Origin: Rhizobium altiplani
Lineage (GTDB): Bacteria > Pseudomonadota > Alphaproteobacteria > Rhizobiales > Rhizobiaceae
Length of the DNA stretch: 64,000 bases
Assembly: GCF_001542405.1 (NCBI RefSeq)
Contig: NZ_LNCD01000106.1
Location: 124,001 to 188,000 of the forward strand
Direction: 5' to 3'
The stretch's first letter is position 1; each line of letters starts with the position of its first letter. Position numbers and translations under genes: made by a program. The notes under the pieces were generated by a model. The model was not told where the DNA came from, did no database searches, and saw only the letters and a list, made by a program, of their open reading frames with translations. Below, one piece after another: positions 12,513 through 20,815 of the stretch.

Positions 12513-12532
12513 GGCGTGCCAAGACACGCCAA
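12513..12532. terminator. Hairpin between convergent genes
   Basis: TGGCGTG (12513-12519) pairs with CACGCCA (12526-12532) around a six-base loop. It lies between the convergent oxidoreductase (ends 12425) and UPF0303 gene (ends 12545) and could serve both. There is no clear T tract on either side. Confidence 0.5.
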
Positions 12533-12544
12533 GTGAAACAGCAA

Positions 12545-13036
12545 TCACGCCAGGCGAAGGGCGTCGATGTCTTTCGCCAGCATCAATGCCAGCGCCTCGA
12601 CCGCAAGATTGTGGTCGTCTCGCTGCGGCAAGCCGGATACGGTGACCGCGCCAATGCAGCCGGTGCCCTTCACATTGATCGGAAAGCTGCCGCCATGCGG
12701 CGCATAGTCGGCATCCGAAAGACCATTGTCGGCAACCGTCTTGCCCTTCTCCTTAAGATCGAGACCGATCGCGTAGCTGCTCTTGAAGTAGCGCAGCACC
12801 AGATTGCGCTTGCGCCGCACCCACTGGACGTTGTCGGGCGTGACACCGGGCAGTGCCGCATAGAAGACGGGCATCGAATGCAGCGTAATGTCGATCGCGA
12901 TCCCGAGGCCGCGCTCGGTTCCAAGTTCCTGCAGGAGCCTGCCGAGCTGCCATGCTGTCGTGAGATCGAAGGTGTCGAAACTCAGCACCTTCTCCTGTTC
13001 TGCAATCCGCTTAAGGTCGTCGTCCGGCATGGTCAC
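12545..13036 (-). CDS. UPF0303 / heme-degrading-domain (GlcG/HbpS-like) protein
   Basis: Small cytoplasmic protein of 163 residues from the GlcG/HbpS-like superfamily, often labelled heme-degrading domain-containing or UPF0303. Recognisable parts are GIAIDITLHSMPVFYAALPG, NVQWVRRKRNLVLRYFKSSY given here as landmarks around residues 48-86, and YAPHGGSFPINVKGTGCIGAVTVSG near 110-135, the glycine-rich region conserved in the family. Start is GTG 13036 or ATG 13030; both lie behind AGGAGAGGAAG. It is a single gene with no obvious operon partner. The biochemical role is not established for this subgroup. Confidence 0.82.
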   Translation of the reverse strand: MTMPDDDLKRIAEQEKVLSFDTFDLTTAWQLGRLLQELGTERGLGIAIDITLHSMPVFYAALPGVTPDNVQWVRRKRNLVLRYFKSSYAIGLDLKEKGKTVADNGLSDADYAPHGGSFPINVKGTGCIGAVTVSGLPQRDDHNLAVEALALMLAKDIDALRLA

Positions 13037-13188
13037 GTGTGCTTCCTCTCCTGCAATGCTTTTGTTTGAACAAATGCAAGCGGAGGTGAAAAGTAAAGCG
13101 GAATCGTGGCGCTGCCCGGAAGCTTACAATTGGGGCGTCAGCATTTCGAAACGGTCACGGATCGTCGAACAGGTATCGCCGTCACAGG

Positions 13189-13929
13189 TCAGCCTGCTGC
13201 CCGCATCGGCGCAAAAACACTCATCGCGCCTGTAAAGGGCTTGGCCAGCGGCGACGCGTAGGAGCCGCGCTTGCTGGTCGACAGCCCAAGTGACACCAGC
13301 GCTTCCGCCTGCTTCACCGCCGCGGCTACGCCGTCGACAACGGGCACGCCGTAGATATCCTGCAGCTCGCGAGCCAGATCAGTCATCCCGGAGCAACCAA
13401 GCACGATCGCTTCGGCGCCATCCTCAGCAAGAGCACGCTCGATCTCGGCCCGGAGCTTGCCGATAGCACCCGAGGCGGGATCTTCGAGCTGAAGAACCGG
13501 AATATCGGAGGCGCGCACCTTCGCGCGGCCTCCCATGCCGTAGCGCCGCACGAGGTTGTCGATCAGGACGCGCGAACGCTCCAGCGTCGTCACGACGGTA
13601 AATCGCTGCGCCAGGAAGCCTGCGGTGGCGACCGCAGATTCGCAGAGCCCAAGCACCGGCACGTCGGCAAAGCTGCGCGCCGCATCTAGTCCCGTGTCGT
13701 CGAAGCAGGCGATGATGGCGGCATCGTATTCGCCAGCCCGCTCCTTGAGTTCGCTGAGAAGTCCCGGGATTGCGAGCGCTCCGTCATAATGTCCTTCGAT
13801 CGATACCGGCCCCATGCGTGAGGTGGCGGCAATGATGGCGGTGCCGGACGCCGCGACCGCGCAGGCAGCAAAGGCGGCCTTGTCGGTCATGGTTTCAGTC
13901 GTATTGGGATTAACCAGAAGAATGCGCAT
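13189..13929 (-). CDS. Asp/Glu-hydantoin racemase family protein
   Basis: 246 residues of the cofactor-independent two-cysteine racemase fold. The two expected catalytic cysteines are visible: Cys75 in AIIACFDDTGLDAAR and Cys179 in IVLGCSGMTDLA, the spacing found in hydantoin and allantoin racemases. The N-terminal MRILLVNPNTTETMT is also characteristic. The gene is last in the minus-strand ABC operon, six bases after the PotC-type permease stop. It therefore probably racemises the imported compound (a hydantoin, an allantoin-like ureide or an amino-acid derivative), but no hydantoinase or carbamoylase is present in the window. Confidence 0.88.
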   Translation of the reverse strand: MRILLVNPNTTETMTDKAAFAACAVAASGTAIIAATSRMGPVSIEGHYDGALAIPGLLSELKERAGEYDAAIIACFDDTGLDAARSFADVPVLGLCESAVATAGFLAQRFTVVTTLERSRVLIDNLVRRYGMGGRAKVRASDIPVLQLEDPASGAIGKLRAEIERALAEDGAEAIVLGCSGMTDLARELQDIYGVPVVDGVAAAVKQAEALVSLGLSTSKRGSYASPLAKPFTGAMSVFAPMRAAG

Positions 13930-13935
13930 TAGGGG

Positions 13936-14757
13936 TTAGCTTACCTTTGCCTGGCGCCGACGCAGCATGAGCATGATGCCGAGCGCGACGAGGATGATGG
14001 TGAAGGAAAACAACGTCGTGACCGTGCCGAGCGCATAGAGCACCGGCGTGGTGACGTTGGTGGTCATGCCGTAGATTTCGAGCGGCAACGTGTTGTAACT
14101 TCCTGACGTCATCAGCGTGCGGGCGAACTCGTCGTAAGAGAGCGTGAACCCGAACAGGCCGACACCGATCAGGCTGGGGGCAATCATCGGCAACACGACA
14201 TGACGAAAGGTCTGCCACGAATTCGCGCCAAGATCGCGCGCAGCTTCTTCGTAGGCTGGCGAAAACCGGTTGAAGACGGCAAACATGATCAGCACGCCAA
14301 AGGGCAGCGTCCATGTCAGGTGCGCGCCGAAGGCGGACGAGTACCAGGCAGGCTTAAGGCCGCCCTGCTGGAAGACCACGCCGATCCCGAGCGAAATGAT
14401 GATCGACGGAACCACCAGGCTCGCGACCGTTGCGTAGAAGAGCACGGTCGCGCCCCGGAAGCGGCGGCGGAACGCCAGGCCGGCCAACAGCGAGACGACT
14501 ACGGTGACCACCATCACCATCAGCCCGAGCGTGAACGAGCGGCGGAAGGATGCGCCGAAATCCCCGACTGCCTGCTTCTCGAAGAGATTGTAGAACCAGT
14601 GAACGGAAACGCCATTCAGCGGGAATGTTAGGCCCCCGTCTGGCCCCTGGAAGGACAGGATCAGGACCGCCGAGAGTGGTCCGTAGAGGAACAGCACGAA
14701 GACAAGGAAGAAGGCAGCGAGCACGTAGAATTCAAAGGTGCGCTTCTCGTGGTTCAT
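13936..14757 (-). CDS. ABC transporter permease, PotC type
   Basis: Inner-membrane permease of 273 residues and six helices from the spermidine/putrescine/opine-type importer family. The EAA loop is EEAARDLGANSWQTFRHVVL near residue 180. Its start lies one base from the stop of the PotB-type gene (14759-15673), so translation is coupled. It forms the channel with that protein and is driven by the ATPase at 17076-18158. The chemistry of the substrate is not readable from the permease. Confidence 0.93.
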   Translation of the reverse strand: MNHEKRTFEFYVLAAFFLVFVLFLYGPLSAVLILSFQGPDGGLTFPLNGVSVHWFYNLFEKQAVGDFGASFRRSFTLGLMVMVVTVVVSLLAGLAFRRRFRGATVLFYATVASLVVPSIIISLGIGVVFQQGGLKPAWYSSAFGAHLTWTLPFGVLIMFAVFNRFSPAYEEAARDLGANSWQTFRHVVLPMIAPSLIGVGLFGFTLSYDEFARTLMTSGSYNTLPLEIYGMTTNVTTPVLYALGTVTTLFSFTIILVALGIMLMLRRRQAKVS

Positions 14758-14758
14758 C

Positions 14759-15673
14759 TCAAAGCTCCTTCCGAATATCGACGACGCGCAGGATGGCGGC
14801 GACCATCATCAGGACAACGATCAGAAGCACGACGGCATTCGCGGCAGCGGCCGGATACTGCAGCAGCGACATCTGGTTCTTCATCATCAGCGCGACCGAA
14901 GCGCTCTGGCCACCGGACATGACCTGCACGGTCGAAAAGTCGGCCATGACGAGGGTGACGACGAAGATCGAACCGATCGCGATACCGGGCTTTGCCAGCG
15001 GCAACACGACATTCCAGAGGATCTGCCAGCCCGTGGCCCCGGCGTCTCGCGCCGCCTCGAACAGCGACCGGTCGATGCGCATCAGCGTGTTGAAGATCGG
15101 CGTCACCATGAAGAGTGTGTAGAGATGCACCATGGCGAGAACCACGGCGAAATCGGAATAGAGCAGCCATTCGATCGGCTGCGGCACGATGCCCATCTGC
15201 ACCAGCGCGGAGTTGACCAGACCGTTGCGGCCGAGCACCGGGATCCACGAGATCATGCGGATGATGTTGGAGGTCATGAACGGCACTGTGCAGACCAGAA
15301 ACAGGATCATCTGCGTCGACGTGCGCCGGATATGAAAGGCGAGGAAATAGGCGACCCAGAAGCCGATGAAGAGTGTCAGGCTCCAGACGATCACCGTGAA
15401 TTTCAATGTGTTGAGATAGGTCTTCCAGGTGACCCATGAACCGAGCGTGTCGGTGTAGTTCATGGTCAGGAAATCAGGGTAGAGACCGGCGAAGTCGTAG
15501 TCCCAGAAACTAACGACGGCGATCATGGCGATCGGCAGGATGAAGAAGAAACCGAGAATGAGGATTAGCGGCGTCGCCTGCAGATAAGAGGCTGCCCATG
15601 TCGGCCATCCGATCCGTCGGCGGCTTGTCTGTTCCGATTGGTGCTCGGCCTGCGAAGACGCGATCGTCGCCAT
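14759..15673 (-). CDS. ABC transporter permease, PotB type
   Basis: Inner-membrane permease of about 304 residues. The start ATG at 15673 follows GGAGAG and yields MATIASSQAEHQSEQ, a cytoplasmic tail before the first helix; the open frame extends further upstream into the binding-protein gene but has no better start. The EAA loop reads EAARDAGATGWQILWNVVL. It is followed by the PotC-type gene with a one-base gap and preceded by a 73-base gap containing a small hairpin. It probably pairs with PotC in a heterodimeric channel. Confidence 0.92.
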   Translation of the reverse strand: MATIASSQAEHQSEQTSRRRIGWPTWAASYLQATPLILILGFFFILPIAMIAVVSFWDYDFAGLYPDFLTMNYTDTLGSWVTWKTYLNTLKFTVIVWSLTLFIGFWVAYFLAFHIRRTSTQMILFLVCTVPFMTSNIIRMISWIPVLGRNGLVNSALVQMGIVPQPIEWLLYSDFAVVLAMVHLYTLFMVTPIFNTLMRIDRSLFEAARDAGATGWQILWNVVLPLAKPGIAIGSIFVVTLVMADFSTVQVMSGGQSASVALMMKNQMSLLQYPAAAANAVVLLIVVLMMVAAILRVVDIRKEL

Positions 15674-15700
15674 GTTTCCGGTCTCTCCGTTATAGACGCC

Positions 15701-15723
15701 CTCCCCCCAAAGGAACTGGGGAG
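15701..15723 (-). terminator. Intercistronic hairpin after the PotD-type gene
   Basis: CTCCCC (15701-15706) pairs with GGGGAG (15718-15723) in the gap between the binding-protein stop and the PotB-type start. The stem is short and there is no T tract, so it probably acts on mRNA stability or partial read-through. Confidence 0.45.
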
Positions 15724-15746
15724 AGGACCTGGCAGAAGCGGTTGCC

Positions 15747-17045
15747 TTAGGCAGCGATGAACTCGTTCCAGCGGCGAACCATGTAGCGGTCTTCGTCCAT
15801 GACGGAGTTCCAGCACGCCACATGACCCATGCGCTCTTCGAACGAACCACCGTCGCGAACGGCGCCGGCCTTCTCCATGACCTTGCCCTCAGGCGAGAGG
15901 ATATCGCCCTGGGCGGCCTTGCCTTCGATCCAGTAGCCCCACTCGTCAGCCGTCATGAAGTTCTTGGCGGTGTCCATGCAGGCCGAGTAGTAGCCCTGGC
16001 GGTTGAGGTAGCCGCCGACCCAGCCCGACGTGTACCAGTTGATGTATTCATAGGCCGCGTCGAGCTGCGCGCCCTTGAGGTGCGAGGCAAGGCCGAGACC
16101 GCCGCCCCACGAGCGGTAGCCTTCCTTGAGCGGCTGATACTTGCAGGCGATGCCCTTGGAGCGGACGGCCGCGACAGCCGGCGACCCCATGGACTGGATG
16201 ACGACTTCGCCGGAGGCCATCAGGTTGACCGACTCGTCGAAGCTCTTCCAGAAGGCGCGGAACTGGCCGTCCTGCTTGGCCTTGATGAGGAACTCGATCG
16301 TCTTGTCGATCTCTTCCTTGGTCATGTTGCCCTTGTCGGCGTATTTGATGTTGCCGAGCGCTTCCATGATCATCGCGGCATCCATGATGCCGATCGACGG
16401 AATGTTGAGGATCGAGGTCTTGCCCTTGAACTTCGGGTCCATGATATCGGCCCAAGTGGTGATATCGCGACCGACGAGATCCGGACGAATGCCGAGCGTA
16501 TCGGCATTGTAGATCGTCGGCATCATGGTGAAGAGTTCGGTTTCGCCCTTGGCGAAGGTCTTGGCGTCCGCGCTCTCGACATAGCCGACCGTGTGCGGCG
16601 CCGTGCCCTGCGCGATGACGCTGTCCGGCTTCAGCTTGCCGTTCTTGAACAACGGAACGACCTTGTCGTAGTACTTCAGCTTCTTCACATCCATCGGCTG
16701 GATGACGCCGGTCGGGTAAACCTTCTTCAGGATCCAGTATTCGATGTCGGCGATGTCATAGCTGTCAGGCTGCGTCACGGCGCGCTGGGCGGCGGCGTCG
16801 GAATCGGTCGCCGTCATCTCCAGCGTGATGCCGAGGTCCTTCTTGCACTGCTCGGCAATGGCGTTAATGTTGGAAACACCGGTGCCGAACTGGCGTAGCG
16901 TGATGTTGGACTGCGCCCAGATCGTCGGGAAGCCGGTGATGAGGCCCGAGCCTGCAGCAGCGCCGAGCGCGGCGGCGCCAGTTTTCAGCAGGCTGCGGCG
17001 GGAAATCCCGACCTCAGTCTTCGTCGTCTTCTTTTCAGTTGTCAT
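15747..17045 (-). CDS. Tat-exported substrate-binding protein of PotD-like ABC transporter
   Basis: 432-residue periplasmic binding protein. The N-terminus carries a twin-arginine signal: SRRSLLK at residues 15-21, then an alanine-rich hydrophobic core and cleavage near IWAQ. Export in folded form is therefore likely, which is less usual for this family than Sec export. The mature part resembles spermidine/putrescine-binding proteins (NITLRQFGTG, INWYTSGWVGGYLNRQGYYS). The gene lies between the ATPase (start 18158) and the PotB-type permease in a five-gene operon ending with a hydantoin-racemase-like enzyme. The substrate is unknown. Confidence 0.9.
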   Translation of the reverse strand: MTTEKKTTKTEVGISRRSLLKTGAAALGAAAGSGLITGFPTIWAQSNITLRQFGTGVSNINAIAEQCKKDLGITLEMTATDSDAAAQRAVTQPDSYDIADIEYWILKKVYPTGVIQPMDVKKLKYYDKVVPLFKNGKLKPDSVIAQGTAPHTVGYVESADAKTFAKGETELFTMMPTIYNADTLGIRPDLVGRDITTWADIMDPKFKGKTSILNIPSIGIMDAAMIMEALGNIKYADKGNMTKEEIDKTIEFLIKAKQDGQFRAFWKSFDESVNLMASGEVVIQSMGSPAVAAVRSKGIACKYQPLKEGYRSWGGGLGLASHLKGAQLDAAYEYINWYTSGWVGGYLNRQGYYSACMDTAKNFMTADEWGYWIEGKAAQGDILSPEGKVMEKAGAVRDGGSFEERMGHVACWNSVMDEDRYMVRRWNEFIAA

Positions 17046-17075
17046 GTCAGTTCCCCTTCTTTTTGCTGGTGAGGT

Positions 17076-18158
17076 TCATGCACGGCCGAGGAGGACCGCG
17101 TCCTCCAGAGCCCATCTCAGAGACACCGCATCGCCGACCGATACGGGTTTGGCGAAATAATCGCCGTCACTCGCGATAACAGTGAAGTCGTCACTGCCCG
17201 CGCCGGCCACCGTGAGCTTCACCGAGGCGCCGCGATATTCGATATTGGAGACGACACCGTTGAAGCCGAGCGTCTTGTCGGAAGCCTTTTCGAGGCGCAC
17301 ACGATCCGTGCGGACGCCGATATCGACGCTCTCGCCGGCATGCTTGCCGTTGCCGCGCACCGAGAAGGTCTGCCCTTCCGGAACCTCGAGCGTAGTGACA
17401 CCGCCATTTGAAGACACAACGCGGCCGGAAAGAACATTGTGATCGCCCATGAAGCGAGCGACGAAGGCGGTGGCCGGCTCCTCGAAGACCTTGCGCGGCG
17501 TTGCCGCCTGCTCGATCTTGCCGTCGTTCATGATGACGATGATATCGGCGAGCGCCATCGCCTCTTCCTGGCTGTGCGTCACGTGCACAAAGGTGATGCC
17601 GAGACTCTTCTGCAGCTTCTTCAGCTCCGCACGCATGCGGATCTTCAGGAAGGGATCGAGGGCTGAGAGCGGTTCATCGAGCAGCAGCGCTTCGGGATCT
17701 GTGATCAGCGCGCGCGCCAGCGCCACACGCTGTTGCTGGCCGCCAGAGAGCTGTGCCGGTCGCCTCGTCGCATAGGCGTCCATCTGCATCAGCTTCAACA
17801 TGTCAAGCGCCTTGGCGCGCCGGTCCTCCTTCTCGACGCCCTTCATTTTCAGGCTGAAGGCGACGTTGTCGATGAGATCAAGATGCGGGAAGAGCGCATA
17901 GGACTGGAACATCATCGCGGTACCGCGCTTGGCCGGCGGAAAATCGGTGACGACGGTATTCCCGAGCCTGATATCGCCTGAGGAAATGCTTTCGTGCCCG
18001 GCGATCATGCGCAGCGTCGAGGTCTTGCCGCAGCCGGAAGGCCCGAGAAAGCAGCAGTAGGAGCCGGCCGGAATCTTCAGGCTGATGGAATGGACCGCCG
18101 TCGTGGTGCCATACACCTTGGAAACGGATACGATATCGATCTCTGCGGCTTTCGACAT
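17076..18158 (-). CDS. ABC transporter ATP-binding protein, PotA type
   Basis: Cytoplasmic ATPase of about 360 residues. The N-terminal ABC domain has Walker A GPSGCGKTST, the Q loop MMFQSYALFPH, signature LSGGQQQRVALARAL and Walker B ALLLDEPLSALD. A C-terminal TOBE/OB domain (about 280-360) is typical of PotA/MalK-type importers. Start ATG 18158 follows AGGGGAAG; an in-frame upstream ATG at 18221 lacks a site. It is the first gene of the operon, facing the GntR/FCD regulator at 18421. Confidence 0.95.
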   Translation of the reverse strand: MSKAAEIDIVSVSKVYGTTTAVHSISLKIPAGSYCCFLGPSGCGKTSTLRMIAGHESISSGDIRLGNTVVTDFPPAKRGTAMMFQSYALFPHLDLIDNVAFSLKMKGVEKEDRRAKALDMLKLMQMDAYATRRPAQLSGGQQQRVALARALITDPEALLLDEPLSALDPFLKIRMRAELKKLQKSLGITFVHVTHSQEEAMALADIIVIMNDGKIEQAATPRKVFEEPATAFVARFMGDHNVLSGRVVSSNGGVTTLEVPEGQTFSVRGNGKHAGESVDIGVRTDRVRLEKASDKTLGFNGVVSNIEYRGASVKLTVAGAGSDDFTVIASDGDYFAKPVSVGDAVSLRWALEDAVLLGRA

Positions 18159-18330
18159 TGGTCTTCCCCTGTTTGAGAAAGACAATGCATCTGCCGTGCC
18201 AGTTTCTTTTGCGGCGCACAAAACGTCCGGAAATCAAAGACTTCCGATCGATGCAACGCCATATATCAAAATTCAGGCAGCGGCGTCACATGCACACAAA
18301 ATAGGCCATCGTCTGCAATTCGTGCAAAAT

Positions 18331-18342
18331 ATCGTATACAAT
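18331..18342. promoter_or_regulatory. FadR-type GntR operator candidate
   Basis: The segment reads ATCGTATACAAT, containing TCGTATACAA, an exact fit to the TNGTNNACNA pattern bound by FCD-type GntR regulators. It lies in the gap between the ABC operon start (18158) and the regulator gene (18421), where one site could control both. Confidence 0.55.
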
Positions 18343-18420
18343 TTAGCCTTCACTTTGCGCGCAAATTCCGTTTAACTTTTACGGGAAACGCAGATATCAT
18401 TTCCCGGTCAAAAGGTATTT

Positions 18421-19140
18421 GTGTTCATGAAGCCCACCGCAACGGCCCTGCAGACTGCAGAGGATCCAGCCGATACAGGCACACAAAAAATCCGCGACGC
18501 GATCCGCGATGCGATCGTCGAGCGGCGTCTGTCACCGGGAACGAAGCTGTCTGAAAGCGATGTCGGCAACTTGTTCAATGTCAGTCGCACGCTTGCGCGC
18601 GCCGCCTTGCAGGCTCTTTCCTATGAAGGTCTGGTCAGCGTCGAAAAGAATCGTGGCGCCTTCGTCGCCTACCCCTCGCCCGATGAGGCGCGCCAGATCT
18701 TTGCCGCCCGCCGTCTCGTGGAGCCCGGGATCTTGCGGGAGGCCGCGGCCAGAGTCACGCCTTCGCAAATCCAGCATCTGAAGCAATTGCTGCTCGAGGA
18801 AGGCCGCCTGATGGGCGAGCGCGGCCAGACGGCCCGGCGTGCCGAGATCAAGGCATCAGGCGACTTCCATCTGACGCTTGCTGCCATATCCGGCAACGCC
18901 ATCATGCAGCGTTTCATGGATGAGCTTGTTGCCCGCTCATCGCTGGTGATCGCCCTCTACGGCCAATCGACCATATCGAGTTGCGGCCATTCCGAGCACG
19001 GCGACATCCTCGTCGCGATCGAGCGGAGCGATCTCGACGAGGCATGCAGGCTGATGCTGCACCACATTGCGCATATCGAGGCCGATCTCGACCTGCGCGA
19101 ACGCAAGAGCGTCGGCCTCAAGGAAGCCTTCGAACCATAG
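18421..19140 (+). CDS. GntR family regulator with FCD domain
   Basis: 239-residue DNA-binding regulator. The winged helix spans about residues 20-85 (SPGTKLSESDVGNLFNVSRT, then ALQALSYEGLVSVEKNRGAFV). The all-helical FCD effector domain follows, with its metal-ligand pattern represented by GDFHLTLA, and HSEHGDILVAIERSD near the end. The start may be GTG 18421 or ATG 18427. It is transcribed away from the PotA-type operon and probably represses it in response to the transported compound (inference from position and from the site at 18331-18342). Confidence 0.9.
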   Translation: MFMKPTATALQTAEDPADTGTQKIRDAIRDAIVERRLSPGTKLSESDVGNLFNVSRTLARAALQALSYEGLVSVEKNRGAFVAYPSPDEARQIFAARRLVEPGILREAAARVTPSQIQHLKQLLLEEGRLMGERGQTARRAEIKASGDFHLTLAAISGNAIMQRFMDELVARSSLVIALYGQSTISSCGHSEHGDILVAIERSDLDEACRLMLHHIAHIEADLDLRERKSVGLKEAFEP

Positions 19141-19160
19141 CAAGTTTTATACGGGAAGCG

Positions 19161-19186
19161 GGATTGCGGCCCTACGATCGCAATCC
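19161..19186. terminator. Bidirectional hairpin terminator
   Basis: GGATTGCG (19161-19168) and CGCAATCC (19179-19186) form a perfect eight-pair stem with a ten-base loop between two convergent genes (GntR ending 19140 and the hypothetical gene ending 19193). Confidence 0.65.
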
Positions 19187-19192
19187 AACCGT

Positions 19193-19576
19193 TCAGTTGC
19201 CGGAGCGGCGCTCGGCTGGCTGTTCTGCAACGGCGACAATGTCAGCCGTGCCATTGGCAAGCAGACGCTTGCGGACGAGGACGCCCATGACGCGGGCAGC
19301 CGTCGAAAAACTCATCTGGTCGAGCGGTCCTTCGCCCTCCCAGGGTTTGGTAAGCCGTTCTGTGACGGCTCCGACGATGTTCATCGGAACGATGTCGTCG
19401 CAGTGGCGCATCGCCTCGAAGACCTGGCTGATGGGAACAACACGTCCCTCGAAAGTGACAATCGGCTCGGTGAGCTCCGTATCCCACTCTTCGAAGGCGT
19501 AGAGTGCTTCGCGGAAGAGTTCCTGAAGGGTGAACGGGGCATGTCCATCGTGAAGCGGCGGCAAGGCATTCGTCAT
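19193..19576 (-). CDS. Conserved hypothetical protein
   Basis: 127 residues, acidic and soluble, not assigned to a family. The start ATG at 19576 is supported by AGAGGAG seven bases upstream; the frame stays open further upstream but with no ribosome site. The sequence MTNALPPLHDGHAPFTLQEL begins it; an FEEWDTELTEPIV segment and a Lys/Arg-rich LVRKRLLAN near the C-terminus are the main features. No membrane segment or signal is seen. It stands alone between two hairpins. Codon use fits the neighbours, so it is likely a real gene. Confidence 0.7.
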   Translation of the reverse strand: MTNALPPLHDGHAPFTLQELFREALYAFEEWDTELTEPIVTFEGRVVPISQVFEAMRHCDDIVPMNIVGAVTERLTKPWEGEGPLDQMSFSTAARVMGVLVRKRLLANGTADIVAVAEQPAERRSGN

Positions 19577-19754
19577 GTCTGTCTCCTCTTTGGGGGCTAG
19601 TGCCATTCCTCCTCTTCGGCCGGCAGAGCTCGGGAAACAGAACTCAAGATTCCCCTGCGAGGCCGAAAACACGATCGATGTTATAGTGTAATATACGCGT
19701 GATAAAGCCCTTTATCGGCGCATCGGCTCCACCGCGCCCGACAAGAAACAAACA

Positions 19755-19786
19755 GGCCATTGATATTGCAGAGAATATCAACGGCC
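19755..19786 (-). terminator. Terminator of the SIMPL gene
   Basis: GGCC-A-TTGATATT (19755-19767) pairs with AATATCAA-C-GGCC (19774-19786). On the minus strand it is followed by a T-rich stretch (TGTTTGTTTCTTGTC). It lies about 40 bases after the SIMPL stop at 19827. Confidence 0.75.
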
Positions 19787-19826
19787 ACCCGGCGTCAAAA
19801 TTAGAGATTTCTGAACTGTTGGAGGA

Positions 19827-20567
19827 TCACTGCGTGATCGAGAACGTCATGTTGACGGTGATGTTGTAGCTGGTTTCACCGCCCTGGACCGGGACGGCTG
19901 AGTCTGCCGCGGCCTTCATCATGGCGGCCCGAGCGACCGGCACCGGCTGTGGACGCGGCGACGTCTCGCTGATCTCGATCACGCGCCCGAGCTTCACGCC
20001 AGCTGCCCCGGCCAGCGTCTTCGCCTTCTCGATGGCATTGGCGACGGCATTCTTGCGAGCCTCCTCCATCACCTTTTCCGGTTTGTCGTTGGTGAATTGA
20101 ATGTCGCCACCCTGATTGACACCGAGCGTGACGGCTTCGTCGAGGATGGCGCCCAGCTTGGACAGGTCGCGGACGCGCACGCTCAGGGAGTTGGAGACCT
20201 GGTAAGCGACCAACTGCGGCTGCTGTGGCTGACCATCGTTGGATTGCGGGTAGGTGAATTGCGGCTGCACTGAAAAGCCCGACGTCTGGAGATCGCGCTC
20301 GGCGATGCCTGCCTTTTTCAGCGCCGCCAAGACATCCGTCATCGACTTGTTGTTTTCGTCGAGCGCTTCGCGTGCGGTCTTTGCCTGCTTCACGACGGAA
20401 AGGTTGAGCACCGCCATGTCGGGCGCGACGCTCGCCTGTCCCTCGCCACTGACGGAGATCACGGCCTCGCGCGGCTGCGAATCAGCAGCCAGTGTCGGCA
20501 ACGCGATGGTGGCGATCGGAAGGCCAAGCAAAAGGCTGAAGGCAATGGTTCTGGTGTTCGGCAGCAC
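19827..20567 (-). CDS. SIMPL (DUF541) domain periplasmic protein
   Basis: 246 residues with a Sec signal peptide (hydrophobic FSLLLGLPIATIAL, cleavage near TLAA). The mature protein is one SIMPL domain: VISVSGEGQASVAPDMAVL at the start, then repeated beta-alpha units with NNKSMTDVLAALKKAGIAERDLQT in two pieces and a conserved AVANAIEKAKTLAGAAGVKLG near residue 180. Members are periplasmic or surface proteins linked to oxidative and stress phenotypes; the exact function is unclear. It is a single gene with its own terminator. Confidence 0.9.
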   Translation of the reverse strand: MLPNTRTIAFSLLLGLPIATIALPTLAADSQPREAVISVSGEGQASVAPDMAVLNLSVVKQAKTAREALDENNKSMTDVLAALKKAGIAERDLQTSGFSVQPQFTYPQSNDGQPQQPQLVAYQVSNSLSVRVRDLSKLGAILDEAVTLGVNQGGDIQFTNDKPEKVMEEARKNAVANAIEKAKTLAGAAGVKLGRVIEISETSPRPQPVPVARAAMMKAAADSAVPVQGGETSYNITVNMTFSITQ

Positions 20568-20722
20568 GGTGTTTAACTCCCTGATTGTGAAGTCTCGATT
20601 GCCGTCTTGCCGATTGATTGTGAAGCTATTGCGGCAGTCCCTTGTGAGCGCTCAAGAATTGCGTTAGAGCGAAACCCGTTCCGGGGAACCATTGCGCCGG
20701 ACACGGCAGCCATGCTGTCGCC

Positions 20723-20798
20723 GGGCCTGTAGCTCAATGGTTAGAGCCGGCGGCTCATAACCGCTTGGTTGGGGGTTCGAGTCCCTCCGGGCCCACCA
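20723..20798 (+). tRNA. tRNA-Ile (CAT anticodon, lysidine-modified type)
   Basis: A 76-base cloverleaf including the encoded CCA. The acceptor GGGCCTG pairs with the 3' side, the D arm is AGCTCAATGGTTAGAGC, the anticodon CAT is at 20756-20758, and the T arm is GGGGGTTCGAGTCCCTC. The anticodon-stem region (GGCGGCTCATAACCGCTTGG) resembles bacterial minor isoleucine tRNAs such as ileX rather than elongator or initiator Met tRNA, so C34 is probably changed to lysidine by TilS. An IS481-type element begins 18 bases after the 3' end. Confidence 0.9.
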
Positions 20799-20815
20799 GT
20801 TCTTTCTTGTCCAGC

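Noticed and set aside
15822-16898. 358-codon plus-strand frame
   Set aside because: Antisense to the Tat-exported binding protein gene, no motifs.
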